Part shown: positions 1 through 7,817 of the stretch, in pieces
Layout: each line of letters begins with the position of its first letter
Numbering within the stretch: the stretch's first letter is position 1
Origin: an uncultured Eubacteriales bacterium
Lineage (GTDB): Bacteria > Bacillota > Clostridia > Oscillospirales > CAG-382
Assembly (NCBI GenBank): GCA_934444485.1
Contig: CAKSCN010000084.1
Location: 1 to 11,057 of the forward strand
Direction of reading: 5' to 3'
Length of the DNA stretch: 11,057 nt
Position numbers and translations under genes: made by a program
The notes under the pieces: generated by a model
Database searches by the model: none
Seen by the model: only the letters and a program-made list of their open reading frames with translations
Told to the model about the DNA's origin: nothing

Positions 1-648
1 ATACAGCACTATCAGTCAAGCGGAGTCGTCACCCGTTTCGGAAACGGCGTCGAGATATACGGCGGCTGCGACGGCTACACGATAGAAAACTGCTACGTAT
101 ACCAGAACTACGACGCCGGAATCACTCATCAGTACGGTTCGGCCAATGTCGAAATTCACATGGACAACATCGTTTACAGAGGAAATCTCATTGAGGACTG
201 TGTGTACAACATCGAGTACTTCCTCGGCACGTCCGACAAGAATTTCCCTCACGACGGCAAAAATATTCTCATAGAGGACAACATACTCCGTCGTGCCGGC
301 TACGGTTTCGGTTCAACACGTCCCGACGGCGGCGCACAGGCGCACATCAAATCATGGGACAGCGGCAACGCATTCACGAACTACGTGATAAGAAACAATA
401 TTTTTGACCGAAGCACATGGCGGCTTCTGCACCTTTCGGCAACCTACAAGGCGTATATGCCGAAAATGGAGGGGAACACCTACATTCAGGGTTACGGCAA
501 CTACTTCGTTCAGTACGGTATTTCCGGCTCAAAGCCCTACAGCTTCGACCTCGGTGCGGAAAAGCTCATGCGTGAAATGCTCGGCGACGAAACAGGCGAG
601 GTTTACTTTGTCAATAAAATCCCGGCGTATGTATTCCCGTTCGGCTAA
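1..648 (+). CDS. Right-handed parallel beta-helix protein, C-terminal part (5' truncated by window edge)
   Basis: The frame is open from base 1 to the TAA at 646-648 and gives 215 residues. The true start lies upstream, and the internal Met at 160 is only the first ATG in the window. The translation shows the spaced Asn/Ile/Val pattern of parallel beta-helix rungs (for example NGVEIYGG, YTIENCYVYQN, KNILIEDNILRR, NYVIRNNIFDR), each rung roughly 20-25 residues, followed by a non-repetitive C-terminal end. Proteins of this fold are often extracellular polysaccharide lyases or glycoside hydrolases such as pectate-lyase-like enzymes. No catalytic residues can be assigned from this fragment and the N-terminus is missing, so substrate and export signal are unknown. 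Base composition is GC-richer than the convergent neighbour. It ends 58 bases before the stop of the minus-strand ATPase gene, with a shared stem-loop between them. The fold assignment is fairly sure; the function is not. Confidence 0.8.
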   Translation: MQHYQSSGVVTRFGNGVEIYGGCDGYTIENCYVYQNYDAGITHQYGSANVEIHMDNIVYRGNLIEDCVYNIEYFLGTSDKNFPHDGKNILIEDNILRRAGYGFGSTRPDGGAQAHIKSWDSGNAFTNYVIRNNIFDRSTWRLLHLSATYKAYMPKMEGNTYIQGYGNYFVQYGISGSKPYSFDLGAEKLMREMLGDETGEVYFVNKIPAYVFPFG

Positions 649-665
649 AATAATTGACATAGCAA

Positions 666-700
666 AACACTGTCTGCTTAGTTTTTCTGCAGACAGTGTT
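666..700. terminator. Stem-loop between convergent genes, probable bidirectional terminator
   Basis: AACACTGTCTGC (666-677) pairs perfectly with GCAGACAGTGTT (689-700) around an 11-base loop, giving a 12-bp stem. It sits 17 bases after the beta-helix stop (648) and 6 bases after the minus-strand ATPase stop (707), which is the expected place for a shared terminator. The U tracts are short: UGUUCUUAAAUU on the plus strand and GUGUUUUGC on the minus strand. Termination may therefore be incomplete, or the hairpin may act mainly as a 3'-end stabiliser. Confidence 0.75.
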
Positions 701-706
701 CTTAAA

Positions 707-3250
707 TTACAGACTAATTTTAACTTTATCACCAATGCTTCTACTGCTATGACATACAAAATAAAGCACCTGATATTCTTTTGAAATTTCGTTAATCTGT
801 TCGAGTGCATATTGCATATGAATATCATCAAGGTTGACAAACGGATCGTCGAATATTAAAAACGGTTTTTCTTCTCTAAACAATGCTTCAACCAATGCCA
901 AACGCATACAAATCGCTATGCCGTCAGAAATACCAACACTAAAGTCTCCTATGTCACGCATGACTCCTTGCTGATCAATTTTAATCGTTAAATCGTTGCC
1001 TATATGTTCCCTTTCGCAAATTCGGTCTTTTAGAATCAGCCCAGAATATTTTTTAAAATTCTCTTCAACCCTGAGAACATAATTATTTGCAAGATTCTCT
1101 TTTGCTTTCTCTAAATATTTCTCCGTCATTTCTATAAGTTCGTACATCTTTTGGTTTACATTAATTCTTTCGTTAAGGTCATCAATTTCATCATCAATAA
1201 GTGAGATTTTTTCAATCTCCTTTTGATATGCATCAATTGAAGCTCTTTTTCTCGCAATTTTTGTTTTTAATTCATCTAATTCTTTTTTGTCATTTTCTAT
1301 GTCACTACTTTCTGAAGAGCCCTGCATTACATAATCGTTACTAACTCCAATCTCCAGATTCTCTTGCTCGTATTTTTTCAACTCGTTTTCAGCTTCTTCT
1401 AAGCCCTTAAGAAGTTGCTCTTTTTGGTTCAAATCACTTTTTAACGTTTCAATCAATTTACCGTAATCGGTTTCAGGAAGCTTATATTTCTCGACAAAAT
1501 CATAAATTTCTTTTTCTATGCGTTCTATTTCACCTTCATACCCTTTTTCTTCCCTTTTTTGATTAAGGTATTCACTATAATCATTCTTTAACGTACCAAT
1601 AAAACTGTTATAATACTCCTTATTGGGATAGTACTGAGAAAACAAATTCTTCAACACCATATCATTTTCTATCATCTTAGGCGATATCTCTTCACATTTT
1701 GATTTCTTTTCCCCAATCAATTTGTACTTTCTAATAGTTGCCTGCAATTCTTCAATAACTTCAGCATTTTCTGCAACATTTTCTGCGGCATCAAAGTACT
1801 TTTTGAAAAAGCTATCTATTTCTTTTCTTTTTTCCATCATCCTTTCATCCACAGAATCAGCACTTTTCACACCTTTGTATGTATTCAAATTTTTCTTCAT
1901 TACAAAAGAAACGAATGTAACCAAGATGCCAACAACAAACAATGACACACCAGGAATAATCAAACTGGTAATAATGAAAAAGATTCCGAGAGCCATTGAT
2001 ACTATACCAAGGATACCACATATCATCGAGATTATCAATTGTCTATTTGCAATCCCACTATCACCAATTGTATTCTGAAAGTTTTTCAGATTGTCAATTT
2101 CAATCAATTGTTTGCGTATAGTGTTGATATCTTCATCTGTCGGAACACCGTTTGCAAATCGCTTGTGTAACTCTTTATACTCTGCTTCTTCTTCCGTAGA
2201 AATTTTATTATCCTCTAATTCTTTATGTAGTTCTTCGTTCTCGTTACACAGTTTTTCAATTTTCGATATTTCATTTTCCATTTGATTGTCAGATATATTA
2301 TATCCGATTCTATCAGCCATCTTCTCTTTGATTTCTTTCAGTTTAACGGATTCCTTTTTGAGAAGTATTACATTATCATATTGCTGTTTAATTTCCTCAT
2401 CCGTAGGATAATCGGCAACATACTTTTTGTCAATCTTACCAATCTCTTCTTTCTTTTCTGAAACCTTCTTCTTTAACTTATCGATTTGTTCCCATATTAC
2501 CCTTTTTTCAACTTCTTTCTTTGCATTCTCAACCGATTTCTCCTCTATATCACCTTCTTTTTTACTAGCTTCTTTCTCCAATTCTATTATATTATTTTTT
2601 TCTATCTCAAATTGAATCTTACAACTTTTTGCCGCTTCTTTATCCTCAATCTTCTTTTGAAGCTCAGCTCTTAACTCATTAATGAGTCCACCATTTCCTC
2701 TATCTGCTTTTAATTCTTTTCTTTTTTTCTCCAGCTTCTTCTCTGCATTTTCGTAATTATTCATATCGTTTGTATCTTCCACAAGGTTACTAAGCTTAGC
2801 TCTTATAGAATCACTGTCTTTTAACGACGAATAATCGAAAGCTTGAGGCATATATATGCTCCTGCAAAATGAAACATCGTCCAAGCCAAAAATTTCCTCA
2901 CCCAATTTTTCAGTAAATCTATCGCTATCCTTTCTATTTGTTAAATCGTAAAGTTTATATTTATCGTCTTTTTTAGTTTTCCCAAAAGTTCTATTAACAC
3001 GGTAATTCACTTTACGGTATTCAAATTCAATTGATCCACCGTAAACGCCTCCCTGCCAAGGTTCGTACTTTTTGCGTTTTTTCTTCCCCTCCTTACTGTC
3101 CATTCCAAAGAACATTGCTTCTATAAAGGCGGCAAGGGTGCTTTTTCCGTATCCATTTTCTTCAAGGATATTATTTATGCCTTCGTCAAAACTATAATTA
3201 AAATCTTTTAATTTACCAAAATTTTCAACATGGCATTTTAAGAGTTTCAT
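707..3250 (-). CDS. Rad50/SbcC/YhaN-like coiled-coil ATPase with central transmembrane hairpin
   Basis: This 847-residue protein has the split-ATPase layout of Rad50/SbcC/RecN/YhaN proteins. The N-terminal lobe carries the P-loop ENGYGKST (31-38) and a Q-loop (YMPQ, 133-136). Long charged coiled coils occupy about 165-400 and 455-720. The C-terminal lobe carries an ABC-type signature (FSVGISDG, 770-777), Walker B FLIFDD (797-802), D-loop VNLDD (805-809) and H-loop histidine H834. Between the coiled-coil arms, at about 404-451, are two adjacent hydrophobic segments joined by a Pro-Gly turn. They look like a membrane hairpin and sit where Rad50 has its zinc hook; no CxxC is present. It starts with ATG overlapping the upstream phosphoesterase stop (ATGA, 3247-3250), which implies translational coupling and probably a complex. 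By family this would be an ATP-gated nuclease partner acting on DNA ends, and the hairpin predicts membrane attachment. The gene is AT-rich compared with its surroundings. It most resembles the Bacillus YhaN type, and its function in vivo is uncertain. Confidence 0.88.
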   Translation of the reverse strand: MKLLKCHVENFGKLKDFNYSFDEGINNILEENGYGKSTLAAFIEAMFFGMDSKEGKKKRKKYEPWQGGVYGGSIEFEYRKVNYRVNRTFGKTKKDDKYKLYDLTNRKDSDRFTEKLGEEIFGLDDVSFCRSIYMPQAFDYSSLKDSDSIRAKLSNLVEDTNDMNNYENAEKKLEKKRKELKADRGNGGLINELRAELQKKIEDKEAAKSCKIQFEIEKNNIIELEKEASKKEGDIEEKSVENAKKEVEKRVIWEQIDKLKKKVSEKKEEIGKIDKKYVADYPTDEEIKQQYDNVILLKKESVKLKEIKEKMADRIGYNISDNQMENEISKIEKLCNENEELHKELEDNKISTEEEAEYKELHKRFANGVPTDEDINTIRKQLIEIDNLKNFQNTIGDSGIANRQLIISMICGILGIVSMALGIFFIITSLIIPGVSLFVVGILVTFVSFVMKKNLNTYKGVKSADSVDERMMEKRKEIDSFFKKYFDAAENVAENAEVIEELQATIRKYKLIGEKKSKCEEISPKMIENDMVLKNLFSQYYPNKEYYNSFIGTLKNDYSEYLNQKREEKGYEGEIERIEKEIYDFVEKYKLPETDYGKLIETLKSDLNQKEQLLKGLEEAENELKKYEQENLEIGVSNDYVMQGSSESSDIENDKKELDELKTKIARKRASIDAYQKEIEKISLIDDEIDDLNERINVNQKMYELIEMTEKYLEKAKENLANNYVLRVEENFKKYSGLILKDRICEREHIGNDLTIKIDQQGVMRDIGDFSVGISDGIAICMRLALVEALFREEKPFLIFDDPFVNLDDIHMQYALEQINEISKEYQVLYFVCHSSRSIGDKVKISL

Positions 3251-4338
3251 CGTCTTATTTCCCCCTCAAACAGTGCCTGCAGTCCAAAACGTATTACATC
3301 ATTCTTCTCAGTTTCATTTATATCTTCGCTTTCAAGAACAAGTCTTATAAATTCTCCTTTCAGAGAAATATCATTCTTATAGTCCTCGTAATTAATGCCC
3401 ATTTGGGTTTCGTTCTTTATTTTTACGAACCCAAATCTTTTACGATCATTTATTTTGTTTAACAAATATTCTGTCGAAATATCAAAACTATCTGCGGGAT
3501 TACTCTCTCCTGTCAAGACAAATTCCACCATAGCTTTATTCTGTATCTCTTCCGACTCTTTTTCTATTTTTTCAATAACTTCTGAATTGCTGGTTAAAGC
3601 TGTTACATCAATTTCTATTTTATGTAATTGTCTTGAGCAAAAAGGAATAAACTCATGCTTTATTTTTTCTGCTACAGAGGTGATCAAAACAAAGCCTTTT
3701 TCACCACATTCGTCAAAACCGCGCCCCTCTAAACAACCTGAATAACAGTATTCCCCAACATCATCTAACTTTTCGCACTGATATGAATGAATATGTCCCA
3801 ATGCTAAGTAATCAATTCCTTTGTTTTTTAGCAAATTTATATTTATATGTTCATCATCGCATACTGTCGTCCCAATCTGCCCGTGGAGCACCACTATATT
3901 CACACAGCCTTCCTTATGAGGAACATCATCATAAATCGAATCGGCATTTTCCTTACATATTTCAACGCCCGAAATTGCTACATTTTCATATATATAGGTA
4001 CTCCATTTCTTATCAAACATTTTAAGATTTTCCGGCAATTCTTTGATTGAAGACAGAATATTTACATTGTCATGATTGCCGGCGAGATACAAATAATCTA
4101 CTTCAGGCGTTCTTTTCACAGCAGTTAACACAGCATCAATTGTACTGTGTTGTATGTGGCTACCATCAAATAAATCTCCGGCAATTACAACTGCACGTAC
4201 ACCTTCCTCTTTAGCATAAGTTGTCATGCGTTCAAATGTACCCTCAATTTCTGACCTACGCTTTGAAGCCTCATCTGGGCTCATATGTGTCGTCATCGGA
4301 GAATCCAAATGAATATCCGCACAATGAATGAATTTCAT
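3247..4338 (-). CDS. Mre11/SbcD/YhaO-like metallophosphoesterase (predicted DNA exonuclease)
   Basis: The 363-residue product has a complete calcineurin-like two-metal site: DxH at D8/H10 (ADIHLDSP), GDLFD with D55, GNHD with N88/H89 at 87-90, H152 (VVLHGQIG), and GHIH with H182/H184. This is the motif order of SbcD, Mre11 and YhaO nucleases. Residues from about 210 form a C-terminal cap region of low recognisable similarity. The start is set by an AAAGGAGG site (4349-4356), 10 bases upstream of ATG 4338. The gene begins only 30 bases after the ispG stop with no terminator between, so it is probably read from the ispG operon. Its stop overlaps the start of the Rad50-like ATPase. By family the pair would form a Mn-dependent, ATP-controlled nuclease processing DNA ends or hairpins. 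It is AT-rich like its partner and unlike ispG. The enzyme class is secure; the physiological target is inference. Confidence 0.9.
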   Translation of the reverse strand: MKFIHCADIHLDSPMTTHMSPDEASKRRSEIEGTFERMTTYAKEEGVRAVVIAGDLFDGSHIQHSTIDAVLTAVKRTPEVDYLYLAGNHDNVNILSSIKELPENLKMFDKKWSTYIYENVAISGVEICKENADSIYDDVPHKEGCVNIVVLHGQIGTTVCDDEHININLLKNKGIDYLALGHIHSYQCEKLDDVGEYCYSGCLEGRGFDECGEKGFVLITSVAEKIKHEFIPFCSRQLHKIEIDVTALTSNSEVIEKIEKESEEIQNKAMVEFVLTGESNPADSFDISTEYLLNKINDRKRFGFVKIKNETQMGINYEDYKNDISLKGEFIRLVLESEDINETEKNDVIRFGLQALFEGEIRR

Positions 4339-4368
4339 ATAACACTATCCTCCTTTACAAAAAACTCT

Positions 4369-5421
4369 TTACATCTTCTCAATCTCGGCAATTACCGTGT
4401 CGATAATCTCGCTTTCGGGAATGCACTTTACAATCTCGCCCTTCTTGAAAAGAAGTCCCTCTCCCCTGCCGCCGGCGATGCCTATATCCGCCTCTCTCGC
4501 CTCACCCGGACCGTTCACGGCACAGCCCATTACGGCAACGGTGATGTTCTTATCGCACCCGGAGAGCCTTTTTCCGAGTTCGTCAGCTATGCCGATAAGG
4601 TCAATGCAGGTTCTCGAGCAGGTGGGACACGACACGACCTTAACTCCGCTTCTCAGTCCGAGAGCCGTAAGAAGATCCTTTGCCGCCGCAGCCTCACGCT
4701 CAACGTCCGCCGTGAGTGAAATGCGTATCGTATCGCCGATGCCGTCGGAAAGAAGAGAGCCGAGAGCCGCACTTGACTTAATTATTCCCATGCGTTCCGT
4801 TCCGGCTTCGGTGAGTCCGAGGTGCAGAGGGTAGTCGGTCTTTGCGGCGAAAATGCGGTTTGCGAGAATGGTGTCTCTGACGTTCGAGGACTTTATGGAC
4901 ACGACGATATCGCCGAAGTCGTGCCTTTCGAGCATTGCCGCCGCATTCACGGCGCTTTCCGCAAGTGCTTCGGGGCAAGGTGAGCCGTATTTGGCAAGAA
5001 GCTCCTTTTCCACAGAACCTGAATTTACGCCTATTCTTATCGGTATGCCCTTTTTGCGGCAGGCGTCGGCGACAGCCTTTACCCTATCCTCGCCGCCGAT
5101 ATTGCCGGGATTGAGCCTTATTTTGTCTATGCCGTTTTCTACGCACGCAAGCGCAAGCTTATAGCTGAACTGTATGTCCGCAACAAGGGCGGCGGAGGTA
5201 TGCGCCTTGAAGTAACCGATGTTCTTCGCTTCCTCCTCGCTCGAAACAGCGAATCTCACTATATCGCACCCTGCCGCCTCGAGGGATTTTATCTGAGCAA
5301 GCGTCGCCTCACGGTCGGCGGTCTTTGTGAAGGTCATCGACTGTATCGCTATATCGGCGTCGCCGCCTATGTATATGTTTCCTACCTTTACTTTTCTTGT
5401 TTTGCGTCTGTACTCGTACAT
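4369..5421 (-). CDS. ispG: 4-hydroxy-3-methylbut-2-enyl diphosphate synthase (IspG/GcpE)
   Basis: IspG is the [4Fe-4S] enzyme that reductively converts methylerythritol cyclodiphosphate to HMBPP, the penultimate step of the MEP isoprenoid pathway, in the cytosol. The 350-residue product has the expected start (YRRKTRKVKVGN, then IQSMTFTKTAD), the TIM-barrel motifs (IRLNPGNIGG, IRIGVNSGS, HLGLTEAGTE) and the cluster ligands: C265 and C268 in CPTC, and C300 in VMGCAVNGPGEA with conserved E307. The length matches the short bacterial form. The start at 5421 is chosen because a perfect AAGGAGG (5431-5437) lies 9 bases upstream. The frame extends upstream to 5496 and would overlap rseP, but that extension is Arg-rich and has no family match. 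It lies 64 bases downstream of rseP, with a hairpin in between. In many Firmicutes polC follows ispG; here an SbcCD-like pair does. Confidence 0.96.
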   Translation of the reverse strand: MYEYRRKTRKVKVGNIYIGGDADIAIQSMTFTKTADREATLAQIKSLEAAGCDIVRFAVSSEEEAKNIGYFKAHTSAALVADIQFSYKLALACVENGIDKIRLNPGNIGGEDRVKAVADACRKKGIPIRIGVNSGSVEKELLAKYGSPCPEALAESAVNAAAMLERHDFGDIVVSIKSSNVRDTILANRIFAAKTDYPLHLGLTEAGTERMGIIKSSAALGSLLSDGIGDTIRISLTADVEREAAAAKDLLTALGLRSGVKVVSCPTCSRTCIDLIGIADELGKRLSGCDKNITVAVMGCAVNGPGEAREADIGIAGGRGEGLLFKKGEIVKCIPESEIIDTVIAEIEKM

Positions 5422-5445
5422 TTTTGTCGTCCTCCTTACAGAGCG

Positions 5446-5479
5446 GCGGCGCAAAGCCGCAGAAAAAACTTTGCGCCGC
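5446..5479 (-). promoter_or_regulatory. Intergenic hairpin between rseP and ispG, with an alternative shorter fold
   Basis: GCGGCGCAAAG (5446-5456) and CTTTGCGCCGC (5469-5479) form a perfect 11-bp stem with a 12-base loop. Part of the same segment can instead form a 5-bp GC-only stem: GCGGC at 5446-5450 with GCCGC at 5456-5460 and a 5-base loop. The two folds exclude each other. The element fills the gap between the rseP stop (5486) and the ispG ribosome binding site (5431-5437). No U-run follows it on the minus strand, so it is not a simple terminator. A role in mRNA stability or in tuning ispG translation is possible but unproven. Confidence 0.5.
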
Positions 5480-5485
5480 ATTGAT

Positions 5486-6547
5486 TTATTTTGCAAACAG
5501 TCTTGCTATGTCGTTGTATGTCACGAAGAGCATGAGACAAAGAAGCGCCGCCATTCCGGCAAGGTGAACATATCCCTCATACTCCGGCTTTACGGGCTTG
5601 CGTCTTACAAGCTCGATGAGAAGAAACACAAGTCTTCCTCCGTCGAGTGCCGGGAGCGGCAAAAGATTGAATATGCCGACGTTCATGCTGATAAGCACAA
5701 GCAAATACATGAGCGAGGAGGTTCCCCTCTTTGCGCTCTCTCCTATCTCGTTCACTATTCCCACGGGACCGGAAATCGCCTCCGTGCCGTAACGTCCGGT
5801 GAGCGTGTCAATGAGCGACGACCATATCATCTTAACCGTGCCGAGGGAACGGAAAAACGCCTGATAAAGCACCGTGCCGACGTTCTTTCCCTCAAATACC
5901 GGGACGAAAAATGCGGCGTTTCCGAAAACAAGTCCGTTCTCGGTGAAGGTCGGGAAAACGACGTCTTCAATCACCGTTTTCTTTCCGTCTCGGATAACGG
6001 TCACGTCGGTAGGCTCTTTTCCCACACGCATTATCTCATATGCGGCGTCGCTGTAAACGTGTACGCTCTCCGTACCAACCTTCACGATTTTGTCGCCCGG
6101 CTTTATGCCGTAATACTCGGTGAGTATCTCCCCGGTCTCGCCGACCTTGACGTTTATGCGGTCAACGGTTGTTGTGGGGAAAGCGTCGAGGGTCATTACA
6201 ATGCCGCTCATAACGACAACGGCAAGGAGTATATTCATGAAAGCGCCTGCCGATATCACGATAAATCTCTGCCATATGGGCTTATTCGAGAGAGCCTTGT
6301 CAGAATTTACTATGTCGTTTACGCTCTCGTCCTCGCCGACCATTGAAACGTAGCCGCCTATCGGCAAAAGGCGCACGGAATATTTCACTCCGTCCTTGCC
6401 GACCTTGGTGAACACGGCAGGTCCCATACCTATGGAGAACTCGTTTATGCCGACTCCGCACTTCTTTGCGGCGACAAAGTGACCCAGCTCATGCACCGTG
6501 ACAAGTACTCCGAAGAGTATCACGGCGAGTATTATGCTTAAAACCAT
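5486..6547 (-). CDS. rseP: RseP-type site-2 intramembrane metalloprotease with PDZ domain
   Basis: This 353-residue membrane protease has the HExxH zinc motif in its first transmembrane helix (VHELGH, H19/E20/H23) and the third zinc ligand region NLLPLPALDGG (294-304, Asp302) in a C-terminal helix. A single PDZ domain lies at about 125-200 (YYGIKPGDKIVKVG). Hydrophobic segments at about 3-20, 95-120, 280-312 and 326-345 fit the usual four-helix topology. Enzymes of this family (RseP/RasP) cut transmembrane segments of anti-sigma factors or cleaved signal peptides. The N-terminal LLPIGGYVSMVGED loop is also family-typical. The start at 6547 has AGAGGT about 9 bases upstream. It lies 83 bases downstream of dxr and 64 bases upstream of ispG, the conserved dxr–rseP–ispG order of Firmicutes. 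The substrate in this organism cannot be inferred from the window. Confidence 0.95.
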   Translation of the reverse strand: MVLSIILAVILFGVLVTVHELGHFVAAKKCGVGINEFSIGMGPAVFTKVGKDGVKYSVRLLPIGGYVSMVGEDESVNDIVNSDKALSNKPIWQRFIVISAGAFMNILLAVVVMSGIVMTLDAFPTTTVDRINVKVGETGEILTEYYGIKPGDKIVKVGTESVHVYSDAAYEIMRVGKEPTDVTVIRDGKKTVIEDVVFPTFTENGLVFGNAAFFVPVFEGKNVGTVLYQAFFRSLGTVKMIWSSLIDTLTGRYGTEAISGPVGIVNEIGESAKRGTSSLMYLLVLISMNVGIFNLLPLPALDGGRLVFLLIELVRRKPVKPEYEGYVHLAGMAALLCLMLFVTYNDIARLFAK

Positions 6548-6630
6548 ATGAACTTTACCTCTGAAAAAACAGTTTCACTTAGATTGTATGCAGTTTTTTT
6601 CCGTTAATACCGAGAGTTTCCGCAACGCTC

Positions 6631-7791
6631 TTACTTTGCCGTGCGCTCCGCTTCTTTTTCGACAAACGCTCTTGCCTCTCTGTCGGCTTTCACGATATCC
6701 GAAAGCTCCGGTTCTCCGTCAAGCGGCGTAAAATGTGAGAGTGCTTTGTCAATAAGCGTAAATATATCGACGAAGCGTATTCTTCCCTCGCAGAACAGCT
6801 CGACCGCTTTCTCGTTTGCGCTGTTGAAGATGCAGGGGTGTACTCCGCCGATTCTTATCGCACGCCTTGCCATATCCACCGACGGAAAAGCCGCGGAGTC
6901 AACGTCGTAAAACGTAAGCTTCCCCACCGCCGCAAGATTCAGTCTCGGAGTGAGTCCCGGGAGCTTTTCGGGGTACGTGAGCGCATACTGAATGCAAAGG
7001 CGCATATCCGGCACCGCCATCTGTGCAAGCACCGCACCGTCGTTAAACTCCGCCATGGAGTGGACGATGCTCTCACGGTGTACGACGACGTCGATTCTGT
7101 CCTCCGGGATATCGAAAAGGCGCACCGCCTCTATAAGCTCGAGTCCCTTATTGACAAGAGACGCACTGTCTATGGTTATCTTGCGTCCCATGCTCCAGTT
7201 GGGGTGAGTACACGCCTCGGCAAGGGTCACGTTCTCAAGCTCGGACGCCGTTTTGCCGAAGAATGCGCCCCCGGACGCCGTGATTATGAGCCTTGCTATA
7301 CTTTCCCTCGGGTGACCGTCTATGCACTGATGAACGGCGCAGTGTTCGCTGTCAACCGGGAGCATCGAGACGCCGTGCTTCGCAAGCTCACGCTTAACTA
7401 TGGGTCCTGCCGCAACGAGAGATTCTTTGTTTGCAATGGCGAGATTTTTCCCGGACTTTATCGCCTCGAGTGCCGGGAAGAGTCCTGCAAAGCCGCTGAC
7501 GGCGTCGAGAACCGTGTCGCATTTACACATTGCCGCAAGCTCGGACGCCGCATTTTCTCCGGAAAGCACTTTCGTGCCGGTGTCGGAGATACGCTTCTTC
7601 AGCTCGCTTGCCGCCTTTTCGTCCTTTACCGCACAGTACTCCGGGCGAAACTCTCTCACCTGCTTTTCGGCAAGCGAAACATTTCCTCCGAGGGAGAGTC
7701 CGGCAACCTTTATATTCATGTGTCTTGCCACGTCAAGAGTCTGAGTGCCTATAGAGCCGGTCGATCCGAGGACGCATATTGTTTTATTCAT
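6631..7791 (-). CDS. dxr: 1-deoxy-D-xylulose 5-phosphate reductoisomerase
   Basis: Dxr converts DXP to 2-C-methyl-D-erythritol 4-phosphate with NADPH and a divalent metal, the first committed step of the MEP pathway. The 386-residue product has the NADPH motif GSTGSIG (9-15), NKES (121-124), the metal ligands D147/E149 in PVDSEH and E218 in NKGLELIEA, the flexible-loop and substrate residues HPNWSMG (196-202), and SGGAFFG (173-179). The length is normal for the family. The start is placed at the ATG at 7791, preceded by GGAGAAAGG with suitable spacing, and gives the canonical MNKTICVLGSTGSIG start. An upstream TTG extension to 7821 would add ten residues that do not resemble the family. It begins 26 bases after the sugar-kinase stop, so the two are probably co-transcribed from the promoter at 8805-8833. 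Confidence 0.97.
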   Translation of the reverse strand: MNKTICVLGSTGSIGTQTLDVARHMNIKVAGLSLGGNVSLAEKQVREFRPEYCAVKDEKAASELKKRISDTGTKVLSGENAASELAAMCKCDTVLDAVSGFAGLFPALEAIKSGKNLAIANKESLVAAGPIVKRELAKHGVSMLPVDSEHCAVHQCIDGHPRESIARLIITASGGAFFGKTASELENVTLAEACTHPNWSMGRKITIDSASLVNKGLELIEAVRLFDIPEDRIDVVVHRESIVHSMAEFNDGAVLAQMAVPDMRLCIQYALTYPEKLPGLTPRLNLAAVGKLTFYDVDSAAFPSVDMARRAIRIGGVHPCIFNSANEKAVELFCEGRIRFVDIFTLIDKALSHFTPLDGEPELSDIVKADREARAFVEKEAERTAK

Positions 7792-7817
7792 AGGTCTGCC
7801 TTTCTCCGACTGCAAAA

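Noticed and set aside
707..3250. Zinc-hook CxxC in the Rad50-like ATPase
   Set aside because: No CxxC occurs anywhere in the coiled-coil region; the apex is hydrophobic instead.
649..4375. Target-site duplication or terminal inverted repeats flanking the AT-rich block
   Set aside because: I compared the bases next to both borders and found no matching direct or inverted repeats, and there is no transposase or integrase.
4285..4834. Plus-strand open frames opposite ispG
   Set aside because: These are shadows of the ispG codon pattern; ispG itself has all expected cysteines and a strong ribosome binding site.
5327..6346. Long plus-strand open frame opposite rseP and ispG (339 codons)
   Set aside because: It spans the ends of two well-supported minus-strand genes, has Arg/His/Tyr-rich composition typical of antisense frames of GC-rich codons, and has no family motif.
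6548..6630. Internal promoter before rseP (TACAAT at about 6578-6583)
   Set aside because: The -10 is acceptable, but the hexamer 17 bases upstream (GGTATT) is far from TTGACA; not enough to call.
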